Translations under genes and position numbers: made by a program
The notes under the pieces: model-generated
Database searches by the model: none
Told to the model about the DNA's origin: nothing
The model's input: the letters and a program-made list of their open reading frames with translations, nothing else
Part shown: piece after piece, positions 5,900 to 12,147 of the stretch
How positions within the stretch are numbered: the first letter of the stretch is position 1
Layout: each line of letters starts with the position of its first letter
NCBI GenBank assembly: GCA_964424715.1
Contig: CAYRJW010000033.1
Coordinates: 1 to 15,581, forward strand
Origin: JAMHZE01 sp964424715
Lineage (GTDB): Bacteria; Pseudomonadota; Alphaproteobacteria; Rickettsiales; UBA8987
Length of the DNA: 15,581 nt
Reading direction: 5' to 3'

Positions 5900-6732
5900 T
5901 TTATATCCAGCCCAATATCCACTGCCGGTGCAGAATGAGTGATAGCGCCTACCGAGATACGGTCCACTCCCGTTTCAGCTATTGCTTTCACTGTTTTTAA
6001 ATTAACTCCGCCGCTTGCTTCCAGCAGGCATTTACCGTTATTCATTGCAACCGCTTTTTTAAGCATCTCAATATCCATATTATCCAGAAGTATTATATCT
6101 GCCCCCGCTGCTATCGCTTTTTCTACCTGTTCTAAATTATCGCATTCAACTTCCACCTTCATCCCTTCTGGTGTGCCGCTCTTTGCCATTGAGATTATTT
6201 TTTCAATATCACCAACCAGCGCGATATGGTTATCTTTTATCAATATCCCGTCATCAAGGCAGAATCTGTGATTTCTGCCACCGCCTATCCAGACTGCGTA
6301 TCTGGCAAGCAGGCGTAAATTAGGTGTGGTCTTTCTGGTGTCTAATATCTTTGCCTTGGTATGTTTTACCTCATTGGCGAATTTTCTTGTAACGGTGGCG
6401 ATGCCGCAGGCATATTGCAGCAGGTTCAGCGCAACCCTTTCAAATGCCAGTATAACCCGCGCATTTCCCGAAACACTGAAGATGATATCGCCATTCTTTA
6501 TTTCCTTACCCTCAAGTGATCTTGGTTCAAATGTGATCTTTCCCCCCTCGCGTGAGAATAGCTGCTCCAGCACCGGTATCCCCGCCACCACGCAATTTTC
6601 GCGTGCTACAAAATCTGCCGATAGATGCTGGTTATCGCCAATGGTAAGTTCGGATGTTATATCGCCGTTGCCGATATCTTCTTCCAGTGCGGCAGCGATT
6701 ATTTTTTCCAGTTTGTCTGAATCAAGTTGCAT
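5896..6732 (-). CDS. nadC: Quinolinate phosphoribosyltransferase (nicotinate-nucleotide pyrophosphorylase)
   Basis: 278 residues, a normal length. It converts quinolinate and PRPP to nicotinate mononucleotide, CO2 and pyrophosphate in de novo NAD synthesis. Seen in order are DITSELT near the start, DTRKTTPNLR (131-140; usually PGLR), GGGRNHRF (150-157), LIKDNHI (164-170), EVECDNLEQ (194-202), LLDNM (215-219), EASGG (238-242) and SVGAITHS (260-267). These line the quinolinate and PRPP sites and are all intact. It is the first gene of a two-gene unit with the permease. nadA and nadB are not in the window. The 50-bp gap to divergent iscX has a weak promoter possibility on the minus strand (TTGGAT, 18 nt, TATATT) and no good ribosome site. 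Confidence 0.96.
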   Translation of the reverse strand: MQLDSDKLEKIIAAALEEDIGNGDITSELTIGDNQHLSADFVARENCVVAGIPVLEQLFSREGGKITFEPRSLEGKEIKNGDIIFSVSGNARVILAFERVALNLLQYACGIATVTRKFANEVKHTKAKILDTRKTTPNLRLLARYAVWIGGGRNHRFCLDDGILIKDNHIALVGDIEKIISMAKSGTPEGMKVEVECDNLEQVEKAIAAGADIILLDNMDIEMLKKAVAMNNGKCLLEASGGVNLKTVKAIAETGVDRISVGAITHSAPAVDIGLDIK

Positions 6733-6782
6733 AAAAAAATATAAGTTATTAGTCTAGGATAATCCAAAATAAGTAAAAAGCA

Positions 6783-6977
6783 ATGAAGTGGACAGATATA
6801 AATGATATAGCCATAGAGCTTGAAGAAAAATACCCGGAGGCTGATAACCTTAACCTACGATTTACAGATTTACATAAATGGGTAACCGGGCTAGAAACTT
6901 TCAGTGACGATCCGAACAAGTCTAACGAAAAGATACTGGAAGCCATACAAATGGCCTGGATAAACGAAAGGAGCTAG
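6783..6977 (+). CDS. iscX: Fe-S assembly protein IscX
   Basis: 64 residues, matching the small acidic IscX (YfhJ) family in length and sequence. It begins MKWTDINDIAIELEEKYPEA and has RFTDLHKWV, then LETFSDDPNKSNEKILEAI, the pattern known from E. coli IscX (LKWTD, RFTDMHQWI, SNEKILEAI). IscX binds IscS and iron and tunes sulfur transfer on the scaffold IscU in the cytoplasm. In many bacteria it ends the isc operon. Here no isc gene is in view, and it is followed 4 nt later by an envelope lipoprotein gene. A GATAAT hexamer about 19 nt upstream of the ATG may serve as a -10. The ribosome site is weak. The identification is firm and the context unusual. Confidence 0.94.
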   Translation: MKWTDINDIAIELEEKYPEADNLNLRFTDLHKWVTGLETFSDDPNKSNEKILEAIQMAWINERS

Positions 6978-6981
6978 TCTT

Positions 6982-8403
6982 ATGCGAATTATTTCCGCTT
7001 TATTTATTGTAGTGATGCTTGCATCATGTAGCAGCCCTAATTCACAATATGGCTACGAGGCCAAAAGGCTTTCCCAGAAAAGATACCTCTATGAGCTGGA
7101 ACATCAGGATTACATCACCCATGATATAAGCTGGGAAGAAAAGCTCGATGACAAGAAACAGCATTTCAATGATCTTTTAAAGCGTGAATATATCGCCTTC
7201 GCCAACGATCTTGAAAAAGATAACAACCACAGCGAAGCCAGCTATTTCCGCCGCAAAGGCCTTGATGCTGAACGCTCTGATTTCGATATCCTCCCGGAAA
7301 AACCCGGCAAGTGGAATGTTAAGGATGCTAACGAGTTCGAGGAATTAAGCTCCGCCCGCCTTGATCTTATTGATGCGCTGGTGGGTTTCACCCCGGTGAT
7401 AAAACCGGTGAATTCCGCAAAAGCACTGGTAAGCTATGATTGCTGGCTGCAGCAGTCCCAGAAGAAAAGCTCAGCGCATAACAAGACCGACTGCAAAAAG
7501 AATTTCCAGACCAACTACACCGAGATAGCCACTATCCCAACCGACCTCCGTGGCAAAACTTTTACTGCCGCGAATAAAAAATATAACGGAATCGCCATAG
7601 AGGAATCTTCCGGCAACCGTTTCACAAGGTTCCTGAAACTGGATACTGATGATAAGGAAAATGACAAGAAAGAGGCGCTGGAAAAAGAATTTGAATATTC
7701 CAGAAGCACCAGTGATGAAAACCCCCCTGGTAACCGTTTCACAAGGTTCTTTGGCCTCACTCCAAGGGTAAAGGCTACTGCTGATCTTCCGGAAACTGCT
7801 GAGGCACAGTTAGTTGATGGTGCTGAAAATAAGACCGGTAAAAAAACTGCCGGAAAGAAAACCGTTGTAACAAAAACCGCAACCAAAACTTCCGGTGATG
7901 CAACATCTGCTAAAGTTACCACTACAAGTAAAGTTACTGCCACCGCCGCTACAGGAAAAACCGCCCCGGTCGCAAAAACTGCTGCTGCGCCTGTGGTCAG
8001 GAAATCCCCCGTGGAACCTCAGGAAAGAGCCCTTATCATAGATCAATCCGATAAGAGTGCGGAACTTGTTTTCGTTGCCTATTTCGATACTAAATCCGAA
8101 ATACTCAATCCAGTGGCAATTGCTGAGCTTGATAAGACCATTGAGCAGATAAAGAAGAGTGCCCCGAAGATAGTTTCCGTAAAAGGTCACACTGACCGCA
8201 GCTTTGATTCTTCTACCAGCCTGATAACCTCTAAGAAGAGGGCCGATGCCGTGCGGGATTATCTAATTTCTAAAGGTATCAGCAAGGAGATCATCCGTAC
8301 CTATGGTTTCGGTAAAACCGATAATCTGGTGGACAACGCTGAAGGCGAAGAAAAACCCGCCAATAACCGCGTGGAAATAAGCTTCAAAGCTGCTGCTCAG
8401 TAA
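6982..8403 (+). CDS. OmpA-domain peptidoglycan-associated lipoprotein
   Basis: 473 residues. The start is set by AAAGGAG about 8 nt upstream. A short signal ends in the lipobox LASC with lipidated Cys16, so an outer-membrane anchor is expected. Residues 25-180 form a helical, charged domain with SYDCWLQQ (C154) and a second Cys171, resembling the DCWxQ region of alphaproteobacterial OmpA-family lipoproteins. A motif GNRFTRF occurs twice (211-217 and 250-256). Residues 283-340 are a Lys/Thr/Ala-rich linker, presumably spanning the periplasm. The OmpA C-terminal domain (about 360-468) shows AYFDTKSEIL, GHTDRSF with D405, KKRADAV with R420, YGFGKTD and NNRVEISF, the residues that hold diaminopimelate of peptidoglycan. 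It likely tethers the outer membrane to the wall. It is probably co-transcribed with iscX. Confidence 0.9.
   Translation: MRIISALFIVVMLASCSSPNSQYGYEAKRLSQKRYLYELEHQDYITHDISWEEKLDDKKQHFNDLLKREYIAFANDLEKDNNHSEASYFRRKGLDAERSDFDILPEKPGKWNVKDANEFEELSSARLDLIDALVGFTPVIKPVNSAKALVSYDCWLQQSQKKSSAHNKTDCKKNFQTNYTEIATIPTDLRGKTFTAANKKYNGIAIEESSGNRFTRFLKLDTDDKENDKKEALEKEFEYSRSTSDENPPGNRFTRFFGLTPRVKATADLPETAEAQLVDGAENKTGKKTAGKKTVVTKTATKTSGDATSAKVTTTSKVTATAATGKTAPVAKTAAAPVVRKSPVEPQERALIIDQSDKSAELVFVAYFDTKSEILNPVAIAELDKTIEQIKKSAPKIVSVKGHTDRSFDSSTSLITSKKRADAVRDYLISKGISKEIIRTYGFGKTDNLVDNAEGEEKPANNRVEISFKAAAQ
7612..7749 (+). repeat. In-frame duplicated 21-bp motif coding for GNRFTRF
   Basis: Bases 7612-7632 and 7729-7749 are identical except for one silent change (GGC to GGT), 117 bp apart and in frame. 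Near-identity at the nucleotide level suggests recent duplication or gene conversion, or strong constraint. Confidence 0.8.
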
Positions 8404-8414
8404 CTAAAAAACAA

Positions 8415-8500
8415 TACTTCCCAGCGAAGGCTGGGTCCATTGTATCCCAGAATATTGGTCAGGAGTCCGGTTAATGATTCACAGCCTTCGCTGGGAAGTA
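8415..8500. repeat. REP/MITE-like long inverted repeat between convergent genes
   Basis: A perfect 19-bp inverted repeat, with arms at 8415-8433 and 8482-8500, encloses a 48-nt centre. Each arm is itself partly palindromic around CAGCGAAGGCTG; on the left, CCCAGC-GAAG-GCTGGG at 8420-8435 can fold alone. The nested architecture resembles bacterial REP pairs or small non-autonomous elements. It lies between the stop of the OmpA lipoprotein and the stop of the DUF3108 gene, where it could also end transcription from both sides, although it lacks a clean T tract. Confidence 0.8.
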
Positions 8501-8524
8501 AGCTAGAGGGGGAGGGCAGGATAC

Positions 8525-9487
8525 TTACTTCTTCTTCGTATTCTTCTTCACGCAATTCTCCAGTGTGCCGCCGCAATCTTCCAGCCATTTTGCCCTTGCG
8601 CTGCCTATAGGCGATTTACCTACTGCGGATACCGGCGTGAAATTTTCCGGATCGATGTAAAGCGTTATAATGCGCTCACCTTTCTTTATATCGGCGAGTT
8701 CGTTGTTGGTATATCCCGCTACCGGCTCCATGGTGAATTTCAGCACGAACATATCATTGACTTTTTTCTTGCGCAGTTCAAAATTTACTGCAGTGCGTTT
8801 CCTTCCATCATAAAGAGGTAACGAGAAATTATATAAACCATTCGCATCGAACCTGTTATTCCTGACCGCGCTCATCACTATCCTTCTGGTCTCTATCACA
8901 ATAGAGAGCGGATCAAAAGTATTCGATTTAAGGGCCTTCAAAACGGCCGGGCGCTTGAACCTGTTGTCAGGTGGCGTGACTATCTCAAGGATGATATTTT
9001 TTCCTAAATTATCGTAATCCAGCTCTATCTCACGGGTCTTCTTTTTGAGTGTGACCTTGCTTTTGAAAATTTCCGGCACAACTTTATTATCATATACGCG
9101 CATGACCGAACTTGTATAGCTCATCCAGCCAAAAACATAATCAACGAAGCCATTGGTCTTGGAATAGAAGCGGAATCTGTACCTTGTATAATCACCGTTC
9201 TTTTCCAGCGGTATCATCTCTGCATAAAGATCAGCAACATCGAATGTCAGGTAGCCGATATTATATCTTTTATTAAAACTCTCCCCTGCAATTTTTTGCG
9301 CTGCCGGTTCTTCAACCTCTTCAACAACTTCAGCGGTTTCAATATTTTCAACTTTATTTTTACCCCCGACTTCTTTCTTCTCCGATGAAAAAGTAAGGAA
9401 CTCCTCTATCTTCGGTGCTTCTCGCGCACAGGAAACCGCGATAAATAATGCTGGAATTACTATAAAAAAAAGATATTTTGAATTCAT
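8525..9487 (-). CDS. DUF3108-family lipoprotein
   Basis: 320 residues from the ATG at 9487. Residues 1-20 form a signal with AVSC at the end (C20), an acceptable but not ideal lipobox, so an envelope lipoprotein is likely. A Glu/Val-rich spacer (about 25-65) follows. The body is beta-rich: YNIGYLTFDVADLYAEM, YRFRFYSKTNGFVDYVF, FDPLSIVIETRR, YNFSLPLYDGRKRTAVNFEL, FVLKFTMEPVAGY and TLYIDPENFTPVSA. The order (steroidogenic-like strands, DPLS, then LPLYDGR and a substrate-like hydrophobic barrel) is what I know of DUF3108 proteins of proteobacteria, periplasmic proteins of unknown function. Two cysteines near the C-terminus (CGGTLENC) could pair. The gene ends next to the long hairpin and diverges from yebC across 29 bp, with no visible ribosome site. 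Confidence 0.75.
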   Translation of the reverse strand: MNSKYLFFIVIPALFIAVSCAREAPKIEEFLTFSSEKKEVGGKNKVENIETAEVVEEVEEPAAQKIAGESFNKRYNIGYLTFDVADLYAEMIPLEKNGDYTRYRFRFYSKTNGFVDYVFGWMSYTSSVMRVYDNKVVPEIFKSKVTLKKKTREIELDYDNLGKNIILEIVTPPDNRFKRPAVLKALKSNTFDPLSIVIETRRIVMSAVRNNRFDANGLYNFSLPLYDGRKRTAVNFELRKKKVNDMFVLKFTMEPVAGYTNNELADIKKGERIITLYIDPENFTPVSAVGKSPIGSARAKWLEDCGGTLENCVKKNTKKK

Positions 9488-9504
9488 ATCAATGAAATAA
9501 AATT

Positions 9505-9516
9505 TACAATATAATT
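9505..9516 (+). promoter_or_regulatory. Candidate -10 for leaderless yebC transcript
   Basis: TACAAT at 9505-9510 lies 6 nt before the yebC ATG (9517), so transcription would begin at the ATG itself. No Shine-Dalgarno sequence is present. The -35 would fall inside the start of the divergent gene (near 9483-9488, TTCATA) and is weak. A TATAAT at 9510-9515 is too close to the ATG to drive this start. Confidence 0.4.
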
Positions 9517-10275
9517 ATGGCAGGACATTCCCATTTTGCAAATATAAAGCATAAAAAAGGCGCGGCGGACAAGAAGAAAGCCAAGCTTTTCACCAAACTG
9601 ATACGCGAGATACTCGTCGCCGCTAAAACCGGACTGCCTGATCCCGCCTTCAACCCGCGCCTGCGCCTTGCCGTTACCAATGCCCGCGTGGCCTCTGTCC
9701 CGCGTGAGAAGATCGAGGGCGCGATAAAAAAAGCCACCGAACCCCACGGCGGCGAGAATTACGAGCAGATACGCTATGAAGGCTACGGCGCCGGCGGCTG
9801 CGCTTTGATAGTCGAGACCCTTTCCGATAACCGCAACCGCACGGCTTCGGATGTCCGCTCCACCTTCACCAAATTCGGCGGAAATATGGGCGAGACCGGC
9901 AGCGTGAATTTCATGTTCGACAGGGTAGGGCTCATCCGCTTCCCGAAAGCGAAATCCTCTGATGATGCCATGCTGGAAGCCGCCATCGAAGCCGGTGCCG
10001 AGAATTGTGAATCCTCCGAATTATTCCACGAAATAACCTGTGAACCCGATAATTTTCCCGCCATCCAGAAATTCCTAAACGATAAATTCGGCGATCCCGA
10101 AAATTCCACCATCACATGGAAACCAAAGAATTTCATCGAACTCGATCTCGAAAAAGCCGAAGCGGTAGAAGATCTGATAGAAAGATTAGAAGACCTGGAT
10201 GATGTCCAGAACGTATATTCCAACCATACCTATTCTGAAGAAGTAGCGAACAAACTTGCGGCGAAGATGGATTAA
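9517..10275 (+). CDS. yebC: YebC/PmpR-family protein (TACO1 homologue)
   Basis: 252 residues, a normal length. It begins MAGHSHFANIKHKKGAADKKK, the near-invariant family start, which fixes the ATG despite the missing ribosome site. It continues with LFTKLIREI, NPRLRLAVTNAR, VPREKIEGAIKKA, YEGYGAGG, NRTASDVRS and MGETGSVNFMFDR, the full set of family blocks. Members have been described as transcription regulators and, more recently, as ribosome-associated factors that help translate difficult stretches such as polyproline, as the mitochondrial relative TACO1 does. In many proteobacteria yebC precedes ruvC-ruvA-ruvB; no ruv gene follows here. The gene is visibly richer in G and C at codon third positions than its downstream neighbour. 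Its TAA stop overlaps the stop of the convergent gene. Confidence 0.95.
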   Translation: MAGHSHFANIKHKKGAADKKKAKLFTKLIREILVAAKTGLPDPAFNPRLRLAVTNARVASVPREKIEGAIKKATEPHGGENYEQIRYEGYGAGGCALIVETLSDNRNRTASDVRSTFTKFGGNMGETGSVNFMFDRVGLIRFPKAKSSDDAMLEAAIEAGAENCESSELFHEITCEPDNFPAIQKFLNDKFGDPENSTITWKPKNFIELDLEKAEAVEDLIERLEDLDDVQNVYSNHTYSEEVANKLAAKMD

Positions 10276-11087
10276 TCATCCTTGATAAATCTAGCATTAG
10301 ATTTAGTATTTTTTATAACATCTATACGAGAGATATTATCTTTTGGAGCCAGTTTCTTTCCTGTTTTTAGGTAATTTTTTACTGAATCAATATTTTTAAA
10401 TTCATCATGTGTGGTCANNNNNNNNNNATGGCGTGAGGCATCTATTTTTTGATAGATTTCCAGCGCCGTTCCTTTCCCTATTTTTTCTGCCAGTGCTATT
10501 ACAAAATTCTCTGCTTCTTTCATAAAGCCTTCAATCACAGATGGTTCAGTTGTAATATCCTTGGCAAGATTACCAACATATAGCCTGTTTTGTACAACAT
10601 CATACAAACCTGGGTTAGCATCTAAAAAATCATCGGGATTCTTAATTATTATACCAAAACATCTTTTGGCTATATCCGGCGTTCTGGAAAATATTATTGC
10701 TTCACATAGTTCCCCGGAATTATCTGCATCATGATGTGCTTCAAAATATTCAGCGATCAACCCACAAAATTTATCAGATATATCACTGTACTTATTAATT
10801 TTGGAGACCATACCTGATATAAGTTTTATATACTCTGGATCTGTGTTTTGCGGAATGTTCCTGACGGTTTCAAAAGCCATGTCCGGTATCTTGTTTTCAA
10901 GTTCGGAGAAAGAATCTTTTAAATCACTTGGCAAAATGTCAGCGCGGCCAAGCCTTATTTTAAAGTTTCTGATATACTGATAATCATAAAATTTATTAAA
11001 AAGATCCAGTATCTCTTTTCTTTCAGCAGCTCCAGCGCCACTACAAATCTTATTATAACTCTCTATGATTTCCTGCTCAGCGCCCAT
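10272..11087 (-). CDS. Unrecognised helical protein, interrupted by an assembly gap
   Basis: 271 residues as assembled. The ATG at 11087 is preceded by GAGAGGGG a few bases upstream. The frame is open on both sides of ten N (10418-10427), but the true length there is unknown. The sequence is soluble-looking and almost wholly helical, with regularly spaced hydrophobic positions and short helix pairs such as AFETVRNIPQ, YIKLISGMVSKI, FCGLIAEYF and IAKRCFGIIIKNPDDFLDAN, suggesting a helical-repeat or bundle fold. It has no signal peptide, membrane segment or recognised catalytic motif. It is AT-rich with AT-biased codons, in contrast to yebC, whose stop codon it overlaps tail to tail. It could be acquired or simply fast-evolving. 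I do not assign a function. Confidence 0.7.
   Translation of the reverse strand: MGAEQEIIESYNKICSGAGAAERKEILDLFNKFYDYQYIRNFKIRLGRADILPSDLKDSFSELENKIPDMAFETVRNIPQNTDPEYIKLISGMVSKINKYSDISDKFCGLIAEYFEAHHDADNSGELCEAIIFSRTPDIAKRCFGIIIKNPDDFLDANPGLYDVVQNRLYVGNLAKDITTEPSVIEGFMKEAENFVIALAEKIGKGTALEIYQKIDASRHXXXXTTHDEFKNIDSVKNYLKTGKKLAPKDNISRIDVIKNTKSNARFIKDD
10418..10427. other. Assembly gap (10 N) in the unknown helical gene
   Basis: Ten ambiguous bases within the gene at 10272-11087. Reading frame is retained on both sides if the gap length is 1 modulo 3. No family alignment is available to estimate the real length. Confidence 0.9.
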
Positions 11088-11169
11088 AAACCCCTCTCGT
11101 AGTTAGTTTCTCTCAGGTTAGTTTATAGCACAATTAACACTAGCTTACAACCGGAAATGCAGGTATAAC

Positions 11170-12099
11170 TTACTGTTTTGCAACCAGTTTCCTGAACACA
11201 TCCTCAAGGTCAGTCTCAACCGAGGAGATGTCGCATATCTCAAGGCCGTTCTGTTTCAGTTTTTGTATCACTTCATCCAGCCGCGAATCATTTATTTTAT
11301 GATTAAATTTTATCGCATCACCATTTTCTATTATCTGTATATCGAACTCTTTCAAATTCTCTGGCACCGCAGAAATTTTCTTATCGAATTTGAAAATGAT
11401 ATTTTTCTGACCCAGTTTCTGTATCAGGTTTTTTGTACTGTCATTTGCGATAACCTTGCCATGATTTATTATCGCGATCTGGTCGCATAGTTCCTGCGCC
11501 TCTTCAAGATAATGCGTGGTAAGTAAAATTGTTGTACCAGCCTTGTTAAGTCTCTTCACATAATCCCAAAGCTGCAATCTCAGGTCAACATCCACCCCGG
11601 CGGTAGGTTCATCCAGCACCAGAACTTTTGGGTTGTGCACCAGCGCTTTTGCAATTAACAGCCGCCGTTTCATCCCGCCGGAAAGCGCGCGCGGGTTGGC
11701 TTCTGCTTTGTCATACAGGTTCAGCGCCTTTAATATCTCGTCAGTTCTTCTGTCAGCTTTTTTCACGCCGAAATAACCCGCATAATATTCCAGCGTTTTC
11801 CGCACCGGGAAGAACGGGTCTATCACCACTTCCTGCGGCACGATACCGATGGAGCGGCGCACGCTTGTCTCATCCTTATCAATATCAAACCCATTAACAA
11901 CAATATTCCCGGAAGTTTTTATCACCAGCCCTGCCAGAATATTTATGATAGTAGATTTCCCCGCCCCATTCGGCCCCAGCAGCCCGAAGAACGACCCCTC
12001 CGGAATTTCCAGATCGATACCCTTAAGCGCCTCTTTGGTCTGTCCGGAGAATTTGCTTTTGTAAGTTTTGCGGAGGTTATTTATTTTTATTGCTGTCAT
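11170..12099 (-). CDS. ABC-2 type transporter ATP-binding protein (YadG-like)
   Basis: 309 residues. One nucleotide-binding domain spans about residues 5-225: Walker A GPNGAGKST (42-50), Q89 in IGIVPQE, signature LSGGMKRRL (139-147), Walker B VLVLDEPTAGVD (159-170) and switch His196 in LLTTHYLEE. GMKRR and the PFFPVRKTLEYYAGYFG segment are typical of the YadG/CcmA group, which pairs with an ABC-2 membrane protein to export lipids, polysaccharide or drugs. A C-terminal beta-rich domain of about 85 residues follows. No partner permease is on either side, so it must work with a subunit encoded elsewhere. It lies 48 bp downstream of the amidase stop in the same direction, with no terminator visible, so read-through from dxs and the amidase is likely. 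No good ribosome site is visible. Confidence 0.92.
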   Translation of the reverse strand: MTAIKINNLRKTYKSKFSGQTKEALKGIDLEIPEGSFFGLLGPNGAGKSTIINILAGLVIKTSGNIVVNGFDIDKDETSVRRSIGIVPQEVVIDPFFPVRKTLEYYAGYFGVKKADRRTDEILKALNLYDKAEANPRALSGGMKRRLLIAKALVHNPKVLVLDEPTAGVDVDLRLQLWDYVKRLNKAGTTILLTTHYLEEAQELCDQIAIINHGKVIANDSTKNLIQKLGQKNIIFKFDKKISAVPENLKEFDIQIIENGDAIKFNHKINDSRLDEVIQKLKQNGLEICDISSVETDLEDVFRKLVAKQ

Positions 12100-12147
12100 T
12101 TTTTTAGTTGTAAGAATAAACTACTGCACCAGATTCCAGATTCTCAC

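Noticed and set aside
7826..8010. Lys/Thr/Ala-rich DNA in the lipoprotein gene as a tandem repeat array
   Set aside because: The codons share composition but no fixed period; it is a low-complexity linker rather than a repeat array.
9510..9515. Perfect TATAAT immediately before yebC as its -10 box
   Set aside because: Transcription would begin inside the coding sequence, past the conserved start MAGHSHFANIKHKK.
11263..12064. Plus-strand open frames opposite the ABC ATPase
   Set aside because: All overlap a gene with every ABC motif intact; their translations show no domain character.
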